64,000 nt of DNA from Acidobacteriota bacterium (GTDB lineage Bacteria > Actinomycetota > Acidimicrobiia > ATN3): contig QEUQ01000003.1 of NCBI GenBank assembly GCA_003577105.1, positions 1 to 64,000 of the forward strand. The letters run 5' to 3'. Below the pieces are notes generated by a model, which was not told the DNA's origin, searched no databases, and was given only the letters and a program-made list of their open reading frames with translations. Below are positions 1-8,146 of the stretch, in pieces; within the stretch, counting starts at the first letter, position 1; each line of letters opens with the position of its first letter. Position numbers and translations under genes: made by a program.

Positions 1-518
1 GCTGTTGGCTCATCCACCAGGATGAGACATGGATCGTTCATGAGCGCCCTGCCGATCGCGACGCGCTGACGTTCGCCGCCGGAGAGCTCCTCGGGACGGT
101 TAGCCGCCCTCTCTGCGAGGCCCAGTTCGTCGAGGAGCTGATCCGCGCGCTTGGTGATCTCCTTGCGGTCGAGTTTCTTGGAGAACGAACCCATGATCGT
201 CAGGTTCTCCTTGGCCGTGAGGAACGGGACCAAGTTGAAACCCTGAAAGACGAAGCCGATCTCATTTGCTCGAAAGCGCGTCTGCTCCTTCTTTCGGAGT
301 CCGGTCACCTCTGTTTCGCGGATTTGCACGGTGCCGGCCGTCGCGGTGAGGAGGGCGCCAATTATCGAGAGCAAGGTTGTCTTGCCTGAGCCCGAGGGAC
401 CTAGCAGAGCAAGGAACTCGCCGTTGCCGAGCGTGAGGCTGACGTCCTTCAGGGCCTCAACAGCCGTATGACCTGAGCCATAGATCTTCGTCACTTCCTT
501 GACTTCAAGTGCATTCAT
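1..518 (-). CDS. ABC transporter ATP-binding protein (LolD/MacB type), 3' end outside window
   Basis: This is the ATPase of an export-type ABC transporter, the cytoplasmic partner of the two FtsX-like permeases just upstream in the same operon. Translation from the ATG at 518 gives an N-terminal ABC domain: Walker A GPSGSGKTT, the Q-loop in FVFQGFNLV, the signature LSGGERQRVAIGRAL, and Walker B LILVDEPTA, at which the window ends. About 172 codons are visible of the usual 220-240, so only the D- and H-loops are missing. The start lies 52 bp after the second permease. The substrate is unknown; MacB/LolCDE-like systems move lipoproteins, peptides or drugs, or transmit force to the cell wall. 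Confidence 0.93.
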   Translation of the reverse strand, partial: MNALEVKEVTKIYGSGHTAVEALKDVSLTLGNGEFLALLGPSGSGKTTLLSIIGALLTATAGTVQIRETEVTGLRKKEQTRFRANEIGFVFQGFNLVPFLTAKENLTIMGSFSKKLDRKEITKRADQLLDELGLAERAANRPEELSGGERQRVAIGRALMNDPCLILVDEPT

Positions 519-570
519 GATGCTCCTCTCCAAACTGGTGAGTTCGGCTTGACCTCGACGACGCCCCTCA

Positions 571-1695
571 TCACCCTGAGCCTCCAATTGCCGTCGCCGG
601 ATCTATGCGGGACAACCGCCTGAACGAAAGAGCAGCCCCCGCAAGACTCGTGAGAAGCGTTGCAGCGGCGACGGTGATAGCTGTGCTCGCCAGGAAGACT
701 GCGGGGACACTCGCCGGTAGTGCGAGTGACGCTGCTGCGGCAAGCAATGCACCGCCTGCTATGCCAAGCACTGAGCAGAGAACCGCCTGAGTCGCTGTTC
801 CGAGGATCAGGAATCCGTTGGAAGCCCCAAGGGCCTTGGTTGTAGCGAAGAGTTCGCGCTTCTCAAGCGTCAAGAGCGCGAAGAAGAGGGCAATGACCAA
901 GGTCGCGACGGCGAACGTTGCCATCACCAGCGTGTCGAAAGTTGACCTCTGCTGTTCCGTCCCCGGAATTGCAAGGATCGCGTCGATTTGCGTCAGTGAC
1001 TGCGTGTTGCGGAGCTGTGCGTCGATTTCGGCGGCGACCGTCGCTGGATCAGCTCCAGGGACAGTCGCGACTGCAATTACGTTTAGGCGGTCGGTTTGGT
1101 CGCCGAACTGCGGCCGTGCCTGCTGGCGTGCCTGCCTCCAGGTCTCCATGGTCGTCCAGAGTGTTGGTTGGAGCTGGTACCTGCTGTCTTCGGCGAAGCC
1201 GATTACCTCGACGGGTGTGTCCGACCCGGTGAAGGTGATCCGATCTCCCATCTTGATGCCTCGATCTCTAAGGGCGACGTCGGCGACTCCTTTGCCGGTC
1301 TCACCCGGGCCAATCGAGCGACCTTCTACGATCCTGACGGGTCCTCCAGGTTTGCCTGGCTCAAATCCAAACAGTCCTAGGTCGAGGAGCCCGTGCGGCC
1401 CTCTTGCGGTACCGAGAAGTGCACCGACCGGACCGGCGGCAGCCACGCCGGCCACGCCGGCCACACGATCGACGTCATGTTCACGCAGCTCTGAGCGAAT
1501 GAACGACTTACGCCCGTCTGATGAAAAGGTGAAGACCGATGCTCCCGACTCCCTAAGGGCACCCGTTGCGCCAATCCACAGGCCATCGGCAATTGCCGAG
1601 AGCACCAAGACCAAGAAGACGATCAAGGCGATGGCGGAAATGATTGCGCCAAAGCGCCCCTTGTTCTTGATCATCTCTGCTGTCGCGAACCTCAT
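571..1695 (-). CDS. ABC transporter permease, FtsX/MacB family
   Basis: A 374-residue membrane permease with one TM segment near residues 14-36, an extracytoplasmic domain of about 200 residues (MacB_PCD type), then three TM segments in the last 120 residues (around FAVATLVIALFFALLTL, ILGTATQAVLCSVLGIAGG and FLASTAITVAAATLLTSL). This 1+3 layout is the FtsX/LolC/MacB fold. It starts 10 bp after the preceding permease and shares the extracytoplasmic phrase KPGGPVRIVEGRS/KPGQPAKIVEGRS with it, so the pair arose by duplication and probably forms a heterodimer driven by the ATPase at 1-518. The substrate is not evident. Confidence 0.9.
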   Translation of the reverse strand: MRFATAEMIKNKGRFGAIISAIALIVFLVLVLSAIADGLWIGATGALRESGASVFTFSSDGRKSFIRSELREHDVDRVAGVAGVAAAGPVGALLGTARGPHGLLDLGLFGFEPGKPGGPVRIVEGRSIGPGETGKGVADVALRDRGIKMGDRITFTGSDTPVEVIGFAEDSRYQLQPTLWTTMETWRQARQQARPQFGDQTDRLNVIAVATVPGADPATVAAEIDAQLRNTQSLTQIDAILAIPGTEQQRSTFDTLVMATFAVATLVIALFFALLTLEKRELFATTKALGASNGFLILGTATQAVLCSVLGIAGGALLAAAASLALPASVPAVFLASTAITVAAATLLTSLAGAALSFRRLSRIDPATAIGGSG

Positions 1696-1704
1696 TCGAG
1701 CACC

Positions 1705-2811
1705 TCAGCGCACTTGCGCGGCTTCGGCCGGATCGAGGCGGGCCACACGCCTCAACGAGAAGGTTCCGGCGATCAGTGCCATTGCCAAGATCGCAGCCGT
1801 CGATTCGAGCACGAGAGTCAGATCTACCTCGAGAGGAAACGAAGCCGATGAGGTAGAAGTCGCGAGAAAGAGCAGGGCGACTCCGACCGCGCATCCCGCC
1901 CCTGTGACCAGGGCAATCTGGAATGTGAGTGACTTGCCTAGGTCCGCAACCGATGCACCAATTGCACGGAGCGCGATGAGGACCCTCAACTTTTGAACCG
2001 TCAAGATCAAGAAGAAGAACCCGATTACGAGAAGCACGATCGCGAAGGTAATGGCGAGTATCACGCTGAAGCTCTGGCTGATCGACTCGACTCCGGGCAC
2101 CGCAGCAGCGGCCGCCTTGCGATCGAGGGCCTCGGTTCCGGGTACTGCGGTGGTGATGCGAGCAGCAACGTCGGCCGGGTCTAGGCCCGGATCGGTGTCA
2201 ACGGCAACAAGGCTCACGGGCACCTCTTCGGCCTGTGGGAAAGCAGATCGGTAAGCAGCGGCGAATTCACCGTGGGTTACGTAGGCAGTCGGCAGCACCG
2301 AGTAACGGGAGTTCTCGGAGTATCCGACAATCTTGATTCGGTGTCCGAGCGGGATCACCGCAATTTCATTGCCGATTTCAAATCCCGCTGAAACATCGGT
2401 CCGATCGACGACGGCCTCCCCGGGACCTGGCGACCTGCCTTCCACAATCTTGGCGGGCTGTCCGGGCTTGCCGGCCTCGAATCCCCAAAGGGAAATGTCT
2501 GTGGGTCCGGACCCGGGATCAACTGACACGGTGGCCTGAGAAAGCGGGGCAGCTTCGGCGACGCCAGGCACCTCGCGAACTTGCTCGATTTCAGCTGGAC
2601 TCACTCGGGAGACGAGGAGATTCCGGCGGGCGGATCCGTTGAACACCAGGACTTGCGCCGAGTTGTTCTCGATCGCGCCGACAAAGAACCTAAGAAGGGT
2701 GCCAGAGAGCGTATTGAGGAAGAGAAGCAGGAAGACGAGCAATCCAACTGCGCCGGTAAGCAAACCAAAACGGAGTTTGGCGCGCTTGATTTCGGTGAAT
2801 GCGAGCTGCAT
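1705..2811 (-). CDS. ABC transporter permease, FtsX/MacB family
   Basis: A 368-residue paralogue of the next gene with the same 1+3 TM topology: TM1 near 15-37 (LLTGAVGLLVFLLLFLNTL), an extracytoplasmic domain, then three C-terminal TM helices beginning with FSVILAITFAIVLLVIGFFFLILTV. The domain carries a SPAEIEQVREVPGVAEAAPLS segment of the MacB periplasmic type. It is the first transporter gene after the sigma factor (78 bp gap), so the likely transcript is sigma - permease - permease - ATPase. Two different permeases with one ATPase suggests a LolCDE-like arrangement; that is inference. Confidence 0.9.
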   Translation of the reverse strand: MQLAFTEIKRAKLRFGLLTGAVGLLVFLLLFLNTLSGTLLRFFVGAIENNSAQVLVFNGSARRNLLVSRVSPAEIEQVREVPGVAEAAPLSQATVSVDPGSGPTDISLWGFEAGKPGQPAKIVEGRSPGPGEAVVDRTDVSAGFEIGNEIAVIPLGHRIKIVGYSENSRYSVLPTAYVTHGEFAAAYRSAFPQAEEVPVSLVAVDTDPGLDPADVAARITTAVPGTEALDRKAAAAAVPGVESISQSFSVILAITFAIVLLVIGFFFLILTVQKLRVLIALRAIGASVADLGKSLTFQIALVTGAGCAVGVALLFLATSTSSASFPLEVDLTLVLESTAAILAMALIAGTFSLRRVARLDPAEAAQVR

Positions 2812-2889
2812 GAGTGAATTGCCTCTTCACGGTCTGTGATCGAACTATTCCGGCCTCAGTCGAGGTCAGGCGAATCTCGAAGATGGAAT

Positions 2890-3468
2890 TTATCGAGTCG
2901 CCAGGCTAGAGCCTTCGAGTTCGCTGCGCATCCTACTCAGGCCTGCCCTGATCCGGCTCTTGACCGTGCCCTCCGGGATACCAAGGCGCTCTGCGACTTC
3001 CCGGTATGTGTGCCCGCCGAAATAGGCCATTTCGATTGGCACGCGCTCTTTGTCCGGGAGCAACTTGACCTCTCGCCGAATCAGGTCGGCAATTGACCGC
3101 TCCCGGATCACATCGCCGATGTCCGACTGCGGCAAGAGCGATTGCTCGGCGTGGCTTCGCTCCTCCCGCTTGCGTCGGGATGTCTCAGATCGCAGCACAT
3201 CTATGCTTTTTCCTCGCGCCTTTGCCAGCAGGTAGGAGCGGAGCGAACCCCGGGAGGCGTCGAACTTCTCTGGATTCGTCCAGAGATGCAAGAAGGTCTC
3301 CTGCGCAACTTCATGAGCGAGAGCGTCGTCGCGGAGGACGCGTCTTGAGAACAAGACAACAGGAGTGAAGTGCCGGTCATATGCTTCAGCCAATGCACTC
3401 TCTCCCCATTCATTCATGGCTTCCACCAGCGTGCCGTCGTCAACCTGCTTGATCTGGTTGCGTGTCAT
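2890..3468 (-). CDS. RNA polymerase sigma factor, ECF type
   Basis: A 192-residue sigma-70 family factor of extracytoplasmic-function size. Region 2 lies at about 30-95 (RRVLRDDALAHEVAQETFLHLW, then GSLRSYLLAKARGKSIDVLR); region 4 at about 130-185 has the helix-turn-helix GHTYREVAERLGIPEGTVKSR. The sequence resembles the SigK/SigL-like ECF groups. No anti-sigma gene is visible beside it; the next gene in the same direction is an ABC permease, and the divergent gene encodes a lipoprotein. The ATG at 3468 is preceded by GGAG/GAGGA. It probably directs transcription of its own operon and perhaps the divergent lipoprotein, which is inference from gene order. Confidence 0.93.
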   Translation of the reverse strand: MTRNQIKQVDDGTLVEAMNEWGESALAEAYDRHFTPVVLFSRRVLRDDALAHEVAQETFLHLWTNPEKFDASRGSLRSYLLAKARGKSIDVLRSETSRRKREERSHAEQSLLPQSDIGDVIRERSIADLIRREVKLLPDKERVPIEMAYFGGHTYREVAERLGIPEGTVKSRIRAGLSRMRSELEGSSLATR

Positions 3469-3514
3469 GTCCTCGTCTCCATTGCCTCGCTCGCACCCCG
3501 CTGGGGTCAGACTG

Positions 3515-3540
3515 TCGAAACCGTCCTATGAACGAACGTC
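3515..3540 (+). promoter_or_regulatory. candidate ECF-type promoter for the divergent lipoprotein gene
   Basis: In the 119-bp gap between the divergent sigma and lipoprotein genes, GAAAC (3517-3521) and CGTC (3537-3540) are 15 bp apart, roughly like the GGAAC/CGTC elements of many ECF promoters. The spacing is 1-2 bp shorter than usual and the match is partial, so this is only a candidate. Confidence 0.25.
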
Positions 3541-3587
3541 GTGAGAGTACAGAATATTTCCGGTCTAAACCAGTTAAATTATTTGGG

Positions 3588-4502
3588 ATGCGCATGACAC
3601 GCCTCAGGCGGGCCCGCAAGTGGCTGGTTGGAGTTGCTGTAGTCGCTGGTGCTGCGATGCTGGTGGCCGGGTGCGGTACGCACGGCGTATCGATTACGGC
3701 AGCGCCCTCTCCGGTTCCGTGCAGTGAGGCTGGAGCTGACACGTCGAGTGCCCAGTTGCGATCCGAACTTGGGTCCTATTGGCGCTACCGTGCATTCCTA
3801 ATGGCGCAATTGATGAGCCGAGGTGTATCCGCAGCATCAGATGCGCTCGTGACTAATTCGGCCGAGATCGCATTGGTATTCCGACCTGGATTTGGAGATA
3901 CCCAGGCAAACATCGCGGATTCGCAGCTAGCCAAGAATTCCGATCTCATGGCCGCGTATTTCAAGGAACTCTCTGGCGGCGCACATCCATCTTCGTTGGA
4001 GAGTCAAGCTGGAGAGAAGCTCACGGGTGCTCGGCAGAGTCTCGAAGCTGGAATTGCCGAATTCTCAGATTTCCTATGGTTGCTCACATCGGCGCCTCGC
4101 ATGGTCCTCAGGAGTCTGCTGACCGAGCAGGTTCGTCTAGTGGCTGAGGGACAAGCGGAGCGCGCAATCGGACTTGGGACTGAAATCGGTGACCTTCTCG
4201 CGCTTGCGTTTCACCGGAGTGTTCCGGAGAAGTACCCGGCATCCCCTGAGACGCCAGCGGCGACCGCTCGTTCGAGGCGTGAGGCTGGACTCGACGGCGC
4301 CATCTATATCGCGTTCAGCGCGGGTACAGGGGATAGCCTTCCCGCCGGCCTTAGTGCAGGAGCTTACGACGCAGCCGTGACTGCGATTCAGGCCAAGAAT
4401 GCCGGGAATTTCGAACTTGCCTACTCACTTCTCGGAATCGCAATAGCCCGGGTGCGCTCCGAACCGCCGCCAGCCAATCCGTGTGACGAAGGGACTCACT
4501 GA
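3588..4502 (+). CDS. secreted lipoprotein of unknown function
   Basis: Starting at the ATG at 3588 gives 304 residues with a clear lipoprotein signal: basic n-region MRMTRLRRARKW, a hydrophobic stretch, and lipobox LVAGC with Cys29. An upstream in-frame extension to 3462 would overlap the sigma gene and spoil the signal, so I reject it. The mature protein is largely helical, with two related-looking halves (about 50-150 and 165-290) and no catalytic motif I recognise. It is transcribed away from the ECF sigma gene and is followed 4 bp later by the glycerophosphodiesterase, so the two are probably co-transcribed. A cell-surface sensor or binding role linked to the sigma/ABC operon is possible but unsupported. 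Confidence 0.8.
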   Translation: MRMTRLRRARKWLVGVAVVAGAAMLVAGCGTHGVSITAAPSPVPCSEAGADTSSAQLRSELGSYWRYRAFLMAQLMSRGVSAASDALVTNSAEIALVFRPGFGDTQANIADSQLAKNSDLMAAYFKELSGGAHPSSLESQAGEKLTGARQSLEAGIAEFSDFLWLLTSAPRMVLRSLLTEQVRLVAEGQAERAIGLGTEIGDLLALAFHRSVPEKYPASPETPAATARSRREAGLDGAIYIAFSAGTGDSLPAGLSAGAYDAAVTAIQAKNAGNFELAYSLLGIAIARVRSEPPPANPCDEGTH

Positions 4503-4506
4503 CCCC

Positions 4507-5205
4507 ATGGCGTCTCCTCTTATCGATTCGAGGATCGGATTCGCGCACCGTGGCGGGCGCAAGCACGGCAAGGACAACACAATTGAGTGTTTTGAATCAG
4601 CTTTGGAGATGGGGGCCAACGGGCTCGAGACCGACATATGGCTTACGAGAGATGGCGTAGCAGTTCTCGAGCACTCGGGGCTCGTGCGCAGCGGGTTGAT
4701 TCCCAGACCGATTTCATGGACCAAGTTCGGGGCATTGCCTTCGGAAATCCCAAGGCTTGAGGACTTCTATAAGCGGCTCGGGACAGACTTTGAGCTCTCA
4801 ATTGACATCAAGGCCGGAATCGCCGGGGCCGAGGCAATTGCGATTGCCGGTGATGCAGAAGTTGAGGCACTTAGCCGGCTGTGGCTTTGCCATTGGGACC
4901 TGAAGCGTTTGCGGGCATGGAGATTGACCTCGCCCGACGTGCGCCTCGTCAATTCAGTTCGAAAACTCACGATTCGAGAAGGTATCGAGAAACGAGCGCG
5001 TCGCCTCGCTGCTGTCGGAATCGACGCTCTGAACCTGCGTGCCGACGAGTGGACAGTCCGTGACGTTGAAGTCCTGCACGCCCACGGAATCCTTGCGTTT
5101 GGATGGAACGCTCATGACGCAAAGACCCTCGCAGGCCTTCTTGAGTTGGGGATTGATGCCGTCTATTCAGATGACGTGCCGATGATGGTTGAGCTGTTGG
5201 GCTGA
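4507..5205 (+). CDS. glycerophosphodiester phosphodiesterase
   Basis: A 232-residue GDPD-family TIM barrel that hydrolyses glycerophosphodiesters to glycerol-3-phosphate and an alcohol. Seen motifs: the HRGG loop (His14, Arg15), the metal-binding pair in LETDIWLTRDG (Glu41, Asp43), His56 in LEHSG, and FELSIDIKAG. The C-terminal half ends with GILAFGWNAHD and GIDAVYSDDV, typical of the barrel's last strands. No signal peptide is seen, so it is probably cytoplasmic. I use the ATG at 4507 because the longer reading from 4483 runs into the lipoprotein gene. It is translationally close to the lipoprotein (4 bp gap). Confidence 0.92.
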   Translation: MASPLIDSRIGFAHRGGRKHGKDNTIECFESALEMGANGLETDIWLTRDGVAVLEHSGLVRSGLIPRPISWTKFGALPSEIPRLEDFYKRLGTDFELSIDIKAGIAGAEAIAIAGDAEVEALSRLWLCHWDLKRLRAWRLTSPDVRLVNSVRKLTIREGIEKRARRLAAVGIDALNLRADEWTVRDVEVLHAHGILAFGWNAHDAKTLAGLLELGIDAVYSDDVPMMVELLG

Positions 5206-5260
5206 TAAGGCCGATCTCCGGACTTGTTCGGGCGAAGGGCTATAAACTGCGACGTTCCAT

Positions 5261-5288
5261 GTTTGCCGATCCAGGGGGTGCGGCAAAC
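5261..5288 (+). promoter_or_regulatory. stem-loop in the leader of the metallopeptidase gene
   Basis: GTTTGCCG (5261-5268) and CGGCAAAC (5281-5288) form a perfect 8-bp stem around a 12-nt loop containing GGGGGTG. It lies 56 bp before the GTG start and 13 bp after a TATAAACT element (5241-5248) that could be a -10 box. It could be an mRNA leader element or a terminator for the upstream gene; no T-tract follows. Confidence 0.45.
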
Positions 5289-5344
5289 ACGTAAGACGCA
5301 GCGATAGCCGCAACCAATCAGTCGTGTGACTGGGGAGGTCGACC

Positions 5345-6481
5345 GTGGGAATGAACCAACCACCGCCACCACCTGGGGGACAGTACCCGCCACCGGGCCA
5401 GCCGGTGGGACCGCCACCCGGTGTGGATCCCAACGCAGGTGCTTACCCACCAGGTCAGCCCGGCTATCCCCCTCAGCCAGATCCCAACGCGGGTGCTTAC
5501 CCGCCCGGTCAGCCCGGCTATCCCCCTCAGCCAGATCCCAACGCGGGGGCCTATCAGCCTCAGCCAGATCCCAACGCGGGGGCCTACCCGCCAGGTCAGC
5601 CCGGCTATCCCCCCCAGCCCGGATACCCCGCGCCGGTCAAGAAGAGCAAGGCGGGACTGATCATTGGGTTGGTTCTCGCTCTGATCATCGTCGGTGGGGG
5701 CGTAGCGGTCGCGCTTGTCGCAATGGGATCGAGCAACAAGACCAGCCCAACGGTCGTCGGTCCGTCGGGAACTGCCACGCCTTCAAAGACGGGCACCGGG
5801 GGTCAGGCCAAACAGCCTGACCGAGGCGACTTCAAGGCCGTCTATGAGGCGCCGGCAAGTGCCAAGTACCAGGAACTCGCAACGACGATTAAGCAGGTGC
5901 GGTTCATGGAGCTCCTCGCCGAGTGGCTCAATGAGTCACTTGCACTGCCTACTGATGTGAAGGTAGCCATGGCCGAGTGTGGCCAACCCAACGCCTTCTA
6001 CTCAGCGGACAAGAAAGCGATCGTCATCTGCTATGAGATGTGGGAATTCGCGGCGCAACTCCTTGATAGCAGTGACGACATTGGCAACGCACTGCTCTTT
6101 CTCTTTGTGCATGAGCTAGGGCACGCGGTGATCGACCTGTATCAGCTCCCGGTCACCGGTCGAGAGGAAGATGCCGCGGACGGTGCCGCAACGGTGATCA
6201 TGATCGCCGGTGATTCTCCAGAGATCGTGGTCTCTGCCGCTAAGTTCTTCGATTCCCTTTCGACGAGGAGGGTCGAACTCAACTTCGCGGATGAGCACTC
6301 GCTGGATCAGCAGCGCTTCTACAACATGGTCTGCTGGCTCTACGGGTCGAATCCGACGAAGTACAAGAACCTTGTTACCAACGGAACGCTCCCGCAGGCA
6401 CGTGCAGAGCGCTGTCCTGATGAGTACAAGCAGCTCGAGCGGAGCTGGGACAAGCTTCTCGAGCCATATATCAAGAACTGA
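5345..6481 (+). CDS. membrane-anchored DUF4344-type metallopeptidase with proline-rich repeat head
   Basis: The 378-residue product has three parts. Residues 1-98 are Pro/Gly/Tyr/Gln-rich with repeats of DPNAGAYPPGQPGYPPQP. Residues 104-126 form one TM helix after a KKSK stop. Residues 160-378 match the DUF4344 putative metallopeptidase type, with HELGH (His256, Glu257, His260) and a downstream acidic EEDAAD segment (about 274-279) that may supply the third zinc ligand. Proline-rich cytoplasmic heads before one TM helix are common in actinobacterial cell-surface proteins; the peptidase domain should face outward. GGGGAGG at 5332-5338 is 6 bp from GTG 5345 but 12 bp from the ATG at 5351, favouring GTG. 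Substrate unknown. Confidence 0.85.
   Translation: MGMNQPPPPPGGQYPPPGQPVGPPPGVDPNAGAYPPGQPGYPPQPDPNAGAYPPGQPGYPPQPDPNAGAYQPQPDPNAGAYPPGQPGYPPQPGYPAPVKKSKAGLIIGLVLALIIVGGGVAVALVAMGSSNKTSPTVVGPSGTATPSKTGTGGQAKQPDRGDFKAVYEAPASAKYQELATTIKQVRFMELLAEWLNESLALPTDVKVAMAECGQPNAFYSADKKAIVICYEMWEFAAQLLDSSDDIGNALLFLFVHELGHAVIDLYQLPVTGREEDAADGAATVIMIAGDSPEIVVSAAKFFDSLSTRRVELNFADEHSLDQQRFYNMVCWLYGSNPTKYKNLVTNGTLPQARAERCPDEYKQLERSWDKLLEPYIKN
5426..5620 (+). repeat. 54-bp coding tandem repeat (3 full units plus one 33-bp unit)
   Basis: Units at 5426-5479, 5480-5533 and 5567-5620 each encode the 18-residue DPNAGAYPPGQPGYPPQP. The unit at 5534-5566 is an in-frame 33-bp form encoding DPNAGAYQPQP, as if 21 bp had been lost. 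Nucleotide identity between units is high, so the array is recent and probably varies in length between strains. Confidence 0.95.
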
Positions 6482-6485
6482 TCTG

Positions 6486-6574
6486 CGGAGGAGGAGGGAT
6501 TTGAACCCTCGAGACGGTTGCCCGCCTACCGCATTTCGAGTGCGGCGCCATCGTCCGGACTAGGCGACTCCTCC
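6486..6574 (-). tRNA. tRNA-Ser (anticodon CGA)
   Basis: On the minus strand, GGAGGAG (from 6574) pairs with CTCCTCC before discriminator G (6486). The T arm is GAGGG-TTCAAAT-CCCTC. The anticodon arm CCGCA-CTCGAAA-TGCGG carries anticodon CGA. The long variable arm and 89-nt length fit a class II serine tRNA. CCA is not encoded: the base after the discriminator is C followed by A and G. It sits 4 bp past the metallopeptidase stop, convergent to it. Confidence 0.95.
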
Positions 6575-6584
6575 GCCGCCGAGT

Positions 6585-7241
6585 CTAGCGCCCCATAATG
6601 GTTGTCTCGCCAGGGGGATTCTCCGCGGCAGTGCCTTCGGGCGCTGCCGCTACCCATATGAGAGCCGCGAGGTCTCCAAGGGCGGCGCCACCAATTACAT
6701 CGAGCGGATAGTGGGCACCGACAACCATTCGGCTGATGGCGACCCCCGACGCCCATGCGCGCGCTAGCTTTTTCAGCCGACGAGGGACTTCGGAGTCAGC
6801 CTCGAGAACGCCCGCCACCGCAAACGAGACGGCCGGGTGGCCCGACGGGTACGACGAACCCCATGGAACGCCGCCGATCCTGTGGGTGCCGTCGAGTCGT
6901 TCCCAGGGGCGCTCGAGCGCAACCAGTTCCTTCCCGCCTTGGGATAGGACCCACGACAGCAAGGCGGCACCCAAGATGTCCAGGGCGAGGCGTCGTCGCC
7001 CCTTCGCCAGGCAAATCGCACACCAAAGGATCACCGACCCGAACCAGCCCCCCTGGGTAACCACCCAGAAGATGGGACGGAGCCCTCTGAGGCCGCGGTT
7101 CACTGATCGGAATACTGCGTCGTCCGCCTTGCGACCCTTCTCTGACTTGCTGGCGGCCGCGGAAACGAGAACAAGGACGATGTCGGCGACCATGTACGCG
7201 GGGGCGCCGCGCCTCGGCCGCCGAGGATTTGATTCTGGCAA
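6585..7241 (-). CDS. PAP2-family phosphatase, integral membrane
   Basis: A 218-residue acid phosphatase of the PAP2 superfamily, acting on lipid phosphates such as undecaprenyl-PP, phosphatidate or polyprenyl phosphates. All three motifs are visible: KELVALERP (K-x6-RP), PSGH in SSYPSGHPAVSF, and SRMVVGAHYPLD (SR-x5-H-x3-D). Several hydrophobic helices surround them. The start is TTG at 7241, supported by AAGGA 7 bp upstream; the internal ATG near 7193 has no comparable site and would remove only the basic N-terminus. It follows the membrane-protein gene by 22 bp. Whether it serves cell-wall lipid recycling or phospholipids cannot be told. Confidence 0.9.
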   Translation of the reverse strand: MPESNPRRPRRGAPAYMVADIVLVLVSAAASKSEKGRKADDAVFRSVNRGLRGLRPIFWVVTQGGWFGSVILWCAICLAKGRRRLALDILGAALLSWVLSQGGKELVALERPWERLDGTHRIGGVPWGSSYPSGHPAVSFAVAGVLEADSEVPRRLKKLARAWASGVAISRMVVGAHYPLDVIGGAALGDLAALIWVAAAPEGTAAENPPGETTIMGR

Positions 7242-7263
7242 ACGGTTTCCTTACGGGCGAGAC

Positions 7264-8028
7264 TCAGATCTGGTCTTCGTACTCACCCGATGTTACCGGC
7301 TCTGAGCTGAGTTCCGTCTGTGCCTGCGGAGCCGAATGCGCTCCCGCGTCAGCGTTTTTCTTCCACGGCTTGCGACCGGTCAAGTTGAAGGACCAAAGGA
7401 AGAGGAGGAGTGAGAAGCCCCCGAGCGCAAGCGAGCCGATCATGCTGCCAATGGCGATGAGGGTCCTGTTGCGCCCCGACATGATTCCACCCCCGCCGCG
7501 AACTTGCTCCATAGCCGAAGTATCAGAACTCGAGTTCACCGAGGTCAGCTGAACTGACTGCCGGGGAGCAGAACTCCCTTGCCCATCACCGAGAATGTCC
7601 TCGAGAACCGCCTCTTCCTCGGGGTCGACTTCCTCAGAGCCTGCGATGTCACCCGCCGGATTCGCACCGGGCGCTGCATTGGGCCCTTGATTCTTGCCCG
7701 GAGCTTCGGTACCAGGCCCTCGTTGGCCGTCTCGTCCCTGTCGCCCCCGTTGCACAGGTCCGTCATCGACTTGGCTGTTGTCGCCGCGTCGCCCAGGTCC
7801 CATTGGAGTTACGTCGCCACCGTCACGCCCACCTTGCGCGATCAACATGCCAATTGACGTGATGATCCCGAGTACGGCGAGCAACGCGAAGACAGCGGCG
7901 ACGAACCCGAGGTACATGCCAAATGATTTCCTTGAGTCCTGCCCTTTGAAACCGGCGAAGCCCAGGACTGCTGCGGCTCCAATGATGCTGAGAAACAATG
8001 CGGCTGCGGCGATACCGAATATGGCCAT
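7264..8028 (-). CDS. membrane protein with a Gly/Asp-rich linker, function unknown
   Basis: A 254-residue protein with two N-terminal TM helices (about 3-27 and 36-65), a long disordered segment (70-190) rich in Gly, Arg, Asp and Pro, and one C-terminal TM helix (about 205-228, IAIGSMIGSLALGGFSLLLFLW). No family is recognised. The linker carries GDGQG and GPGRRGDN-like low-complexity runs and an acidic EEVDPEEEAVLEDILGD stretch. It is the first gene of a two-gene unit with the PAP2 phosphatase. The start context is weak (GGTAG before ATG 8028). Confidence 0.7.
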   Translation of the reverse strand: MAIFGIAAAALFLSIIGAAAVLGFAGFKGQDSRKSFGMYLGFVAAVFALLAVLGIITSIGMLIAQGGRDGGDVTPMGPGRRGDNSQVDDGPVQRGRQGRDGQRGPGTEAPGKNQGPNAAPGANPAGDIAGSEEVDPEEEAVLEDILGDGQGSSAPRQSVQLTSVNSSSDTSAMEQVRGGGGIMSGRNRTLIAIGSMIGSLALGGFSLLLFLWSFNLTGRKPWKKNADAGAHSAPQAQTELSSEPVTSGEYEDQI

Positions 8029-8082
8029 GTTTACTACCTACTCAAATCTTGATGAACCTATTCGAACAATTGAAGCTTGGTT

Positions 8083-8096
8083 CCCTCATGTGAGGG
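8083..8096. promoter_or_regulatory. 14-bp palindrome upstream of the membrane-protein/PAP2 unit
   Basis: CCCTCATGTGAGGG is a perfect palindrome 55 bp before the ATG at 8028 in the 118-bp gap to tadA. It could be an operator, or a weak terminator hairpin for the tadA transcript, which runs into this gap. Confidence 0.35.
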
Positions 8097-8146
8097 TGAT
8101 GTCCACTAGTTGTAAAGGTTTTGTTAGATCGTAGCGCCCGGCCGGC

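Noticed and set aside
818-1996. Long open frame on the plus strand across the two permease genes
   Set aside because: It lies antisense to two well-supported permeases, has a low-complexity Ser/Arg/Thr composition and no domain. GC-rich DNA gives such frames by chance.
3500-3590. Sigma gene autoregulatory promoter on the minus strand
   Set aside because: GGAAAT and nearby sequences are present in the reverse direction but match an ECF consensus too poorly to list.
5426-5620. Tandem repeats considered as a CRISPR array
   Set aside because: Units are adjacent and in-frame with no spacers, and they encode a Pro-rich protein head.
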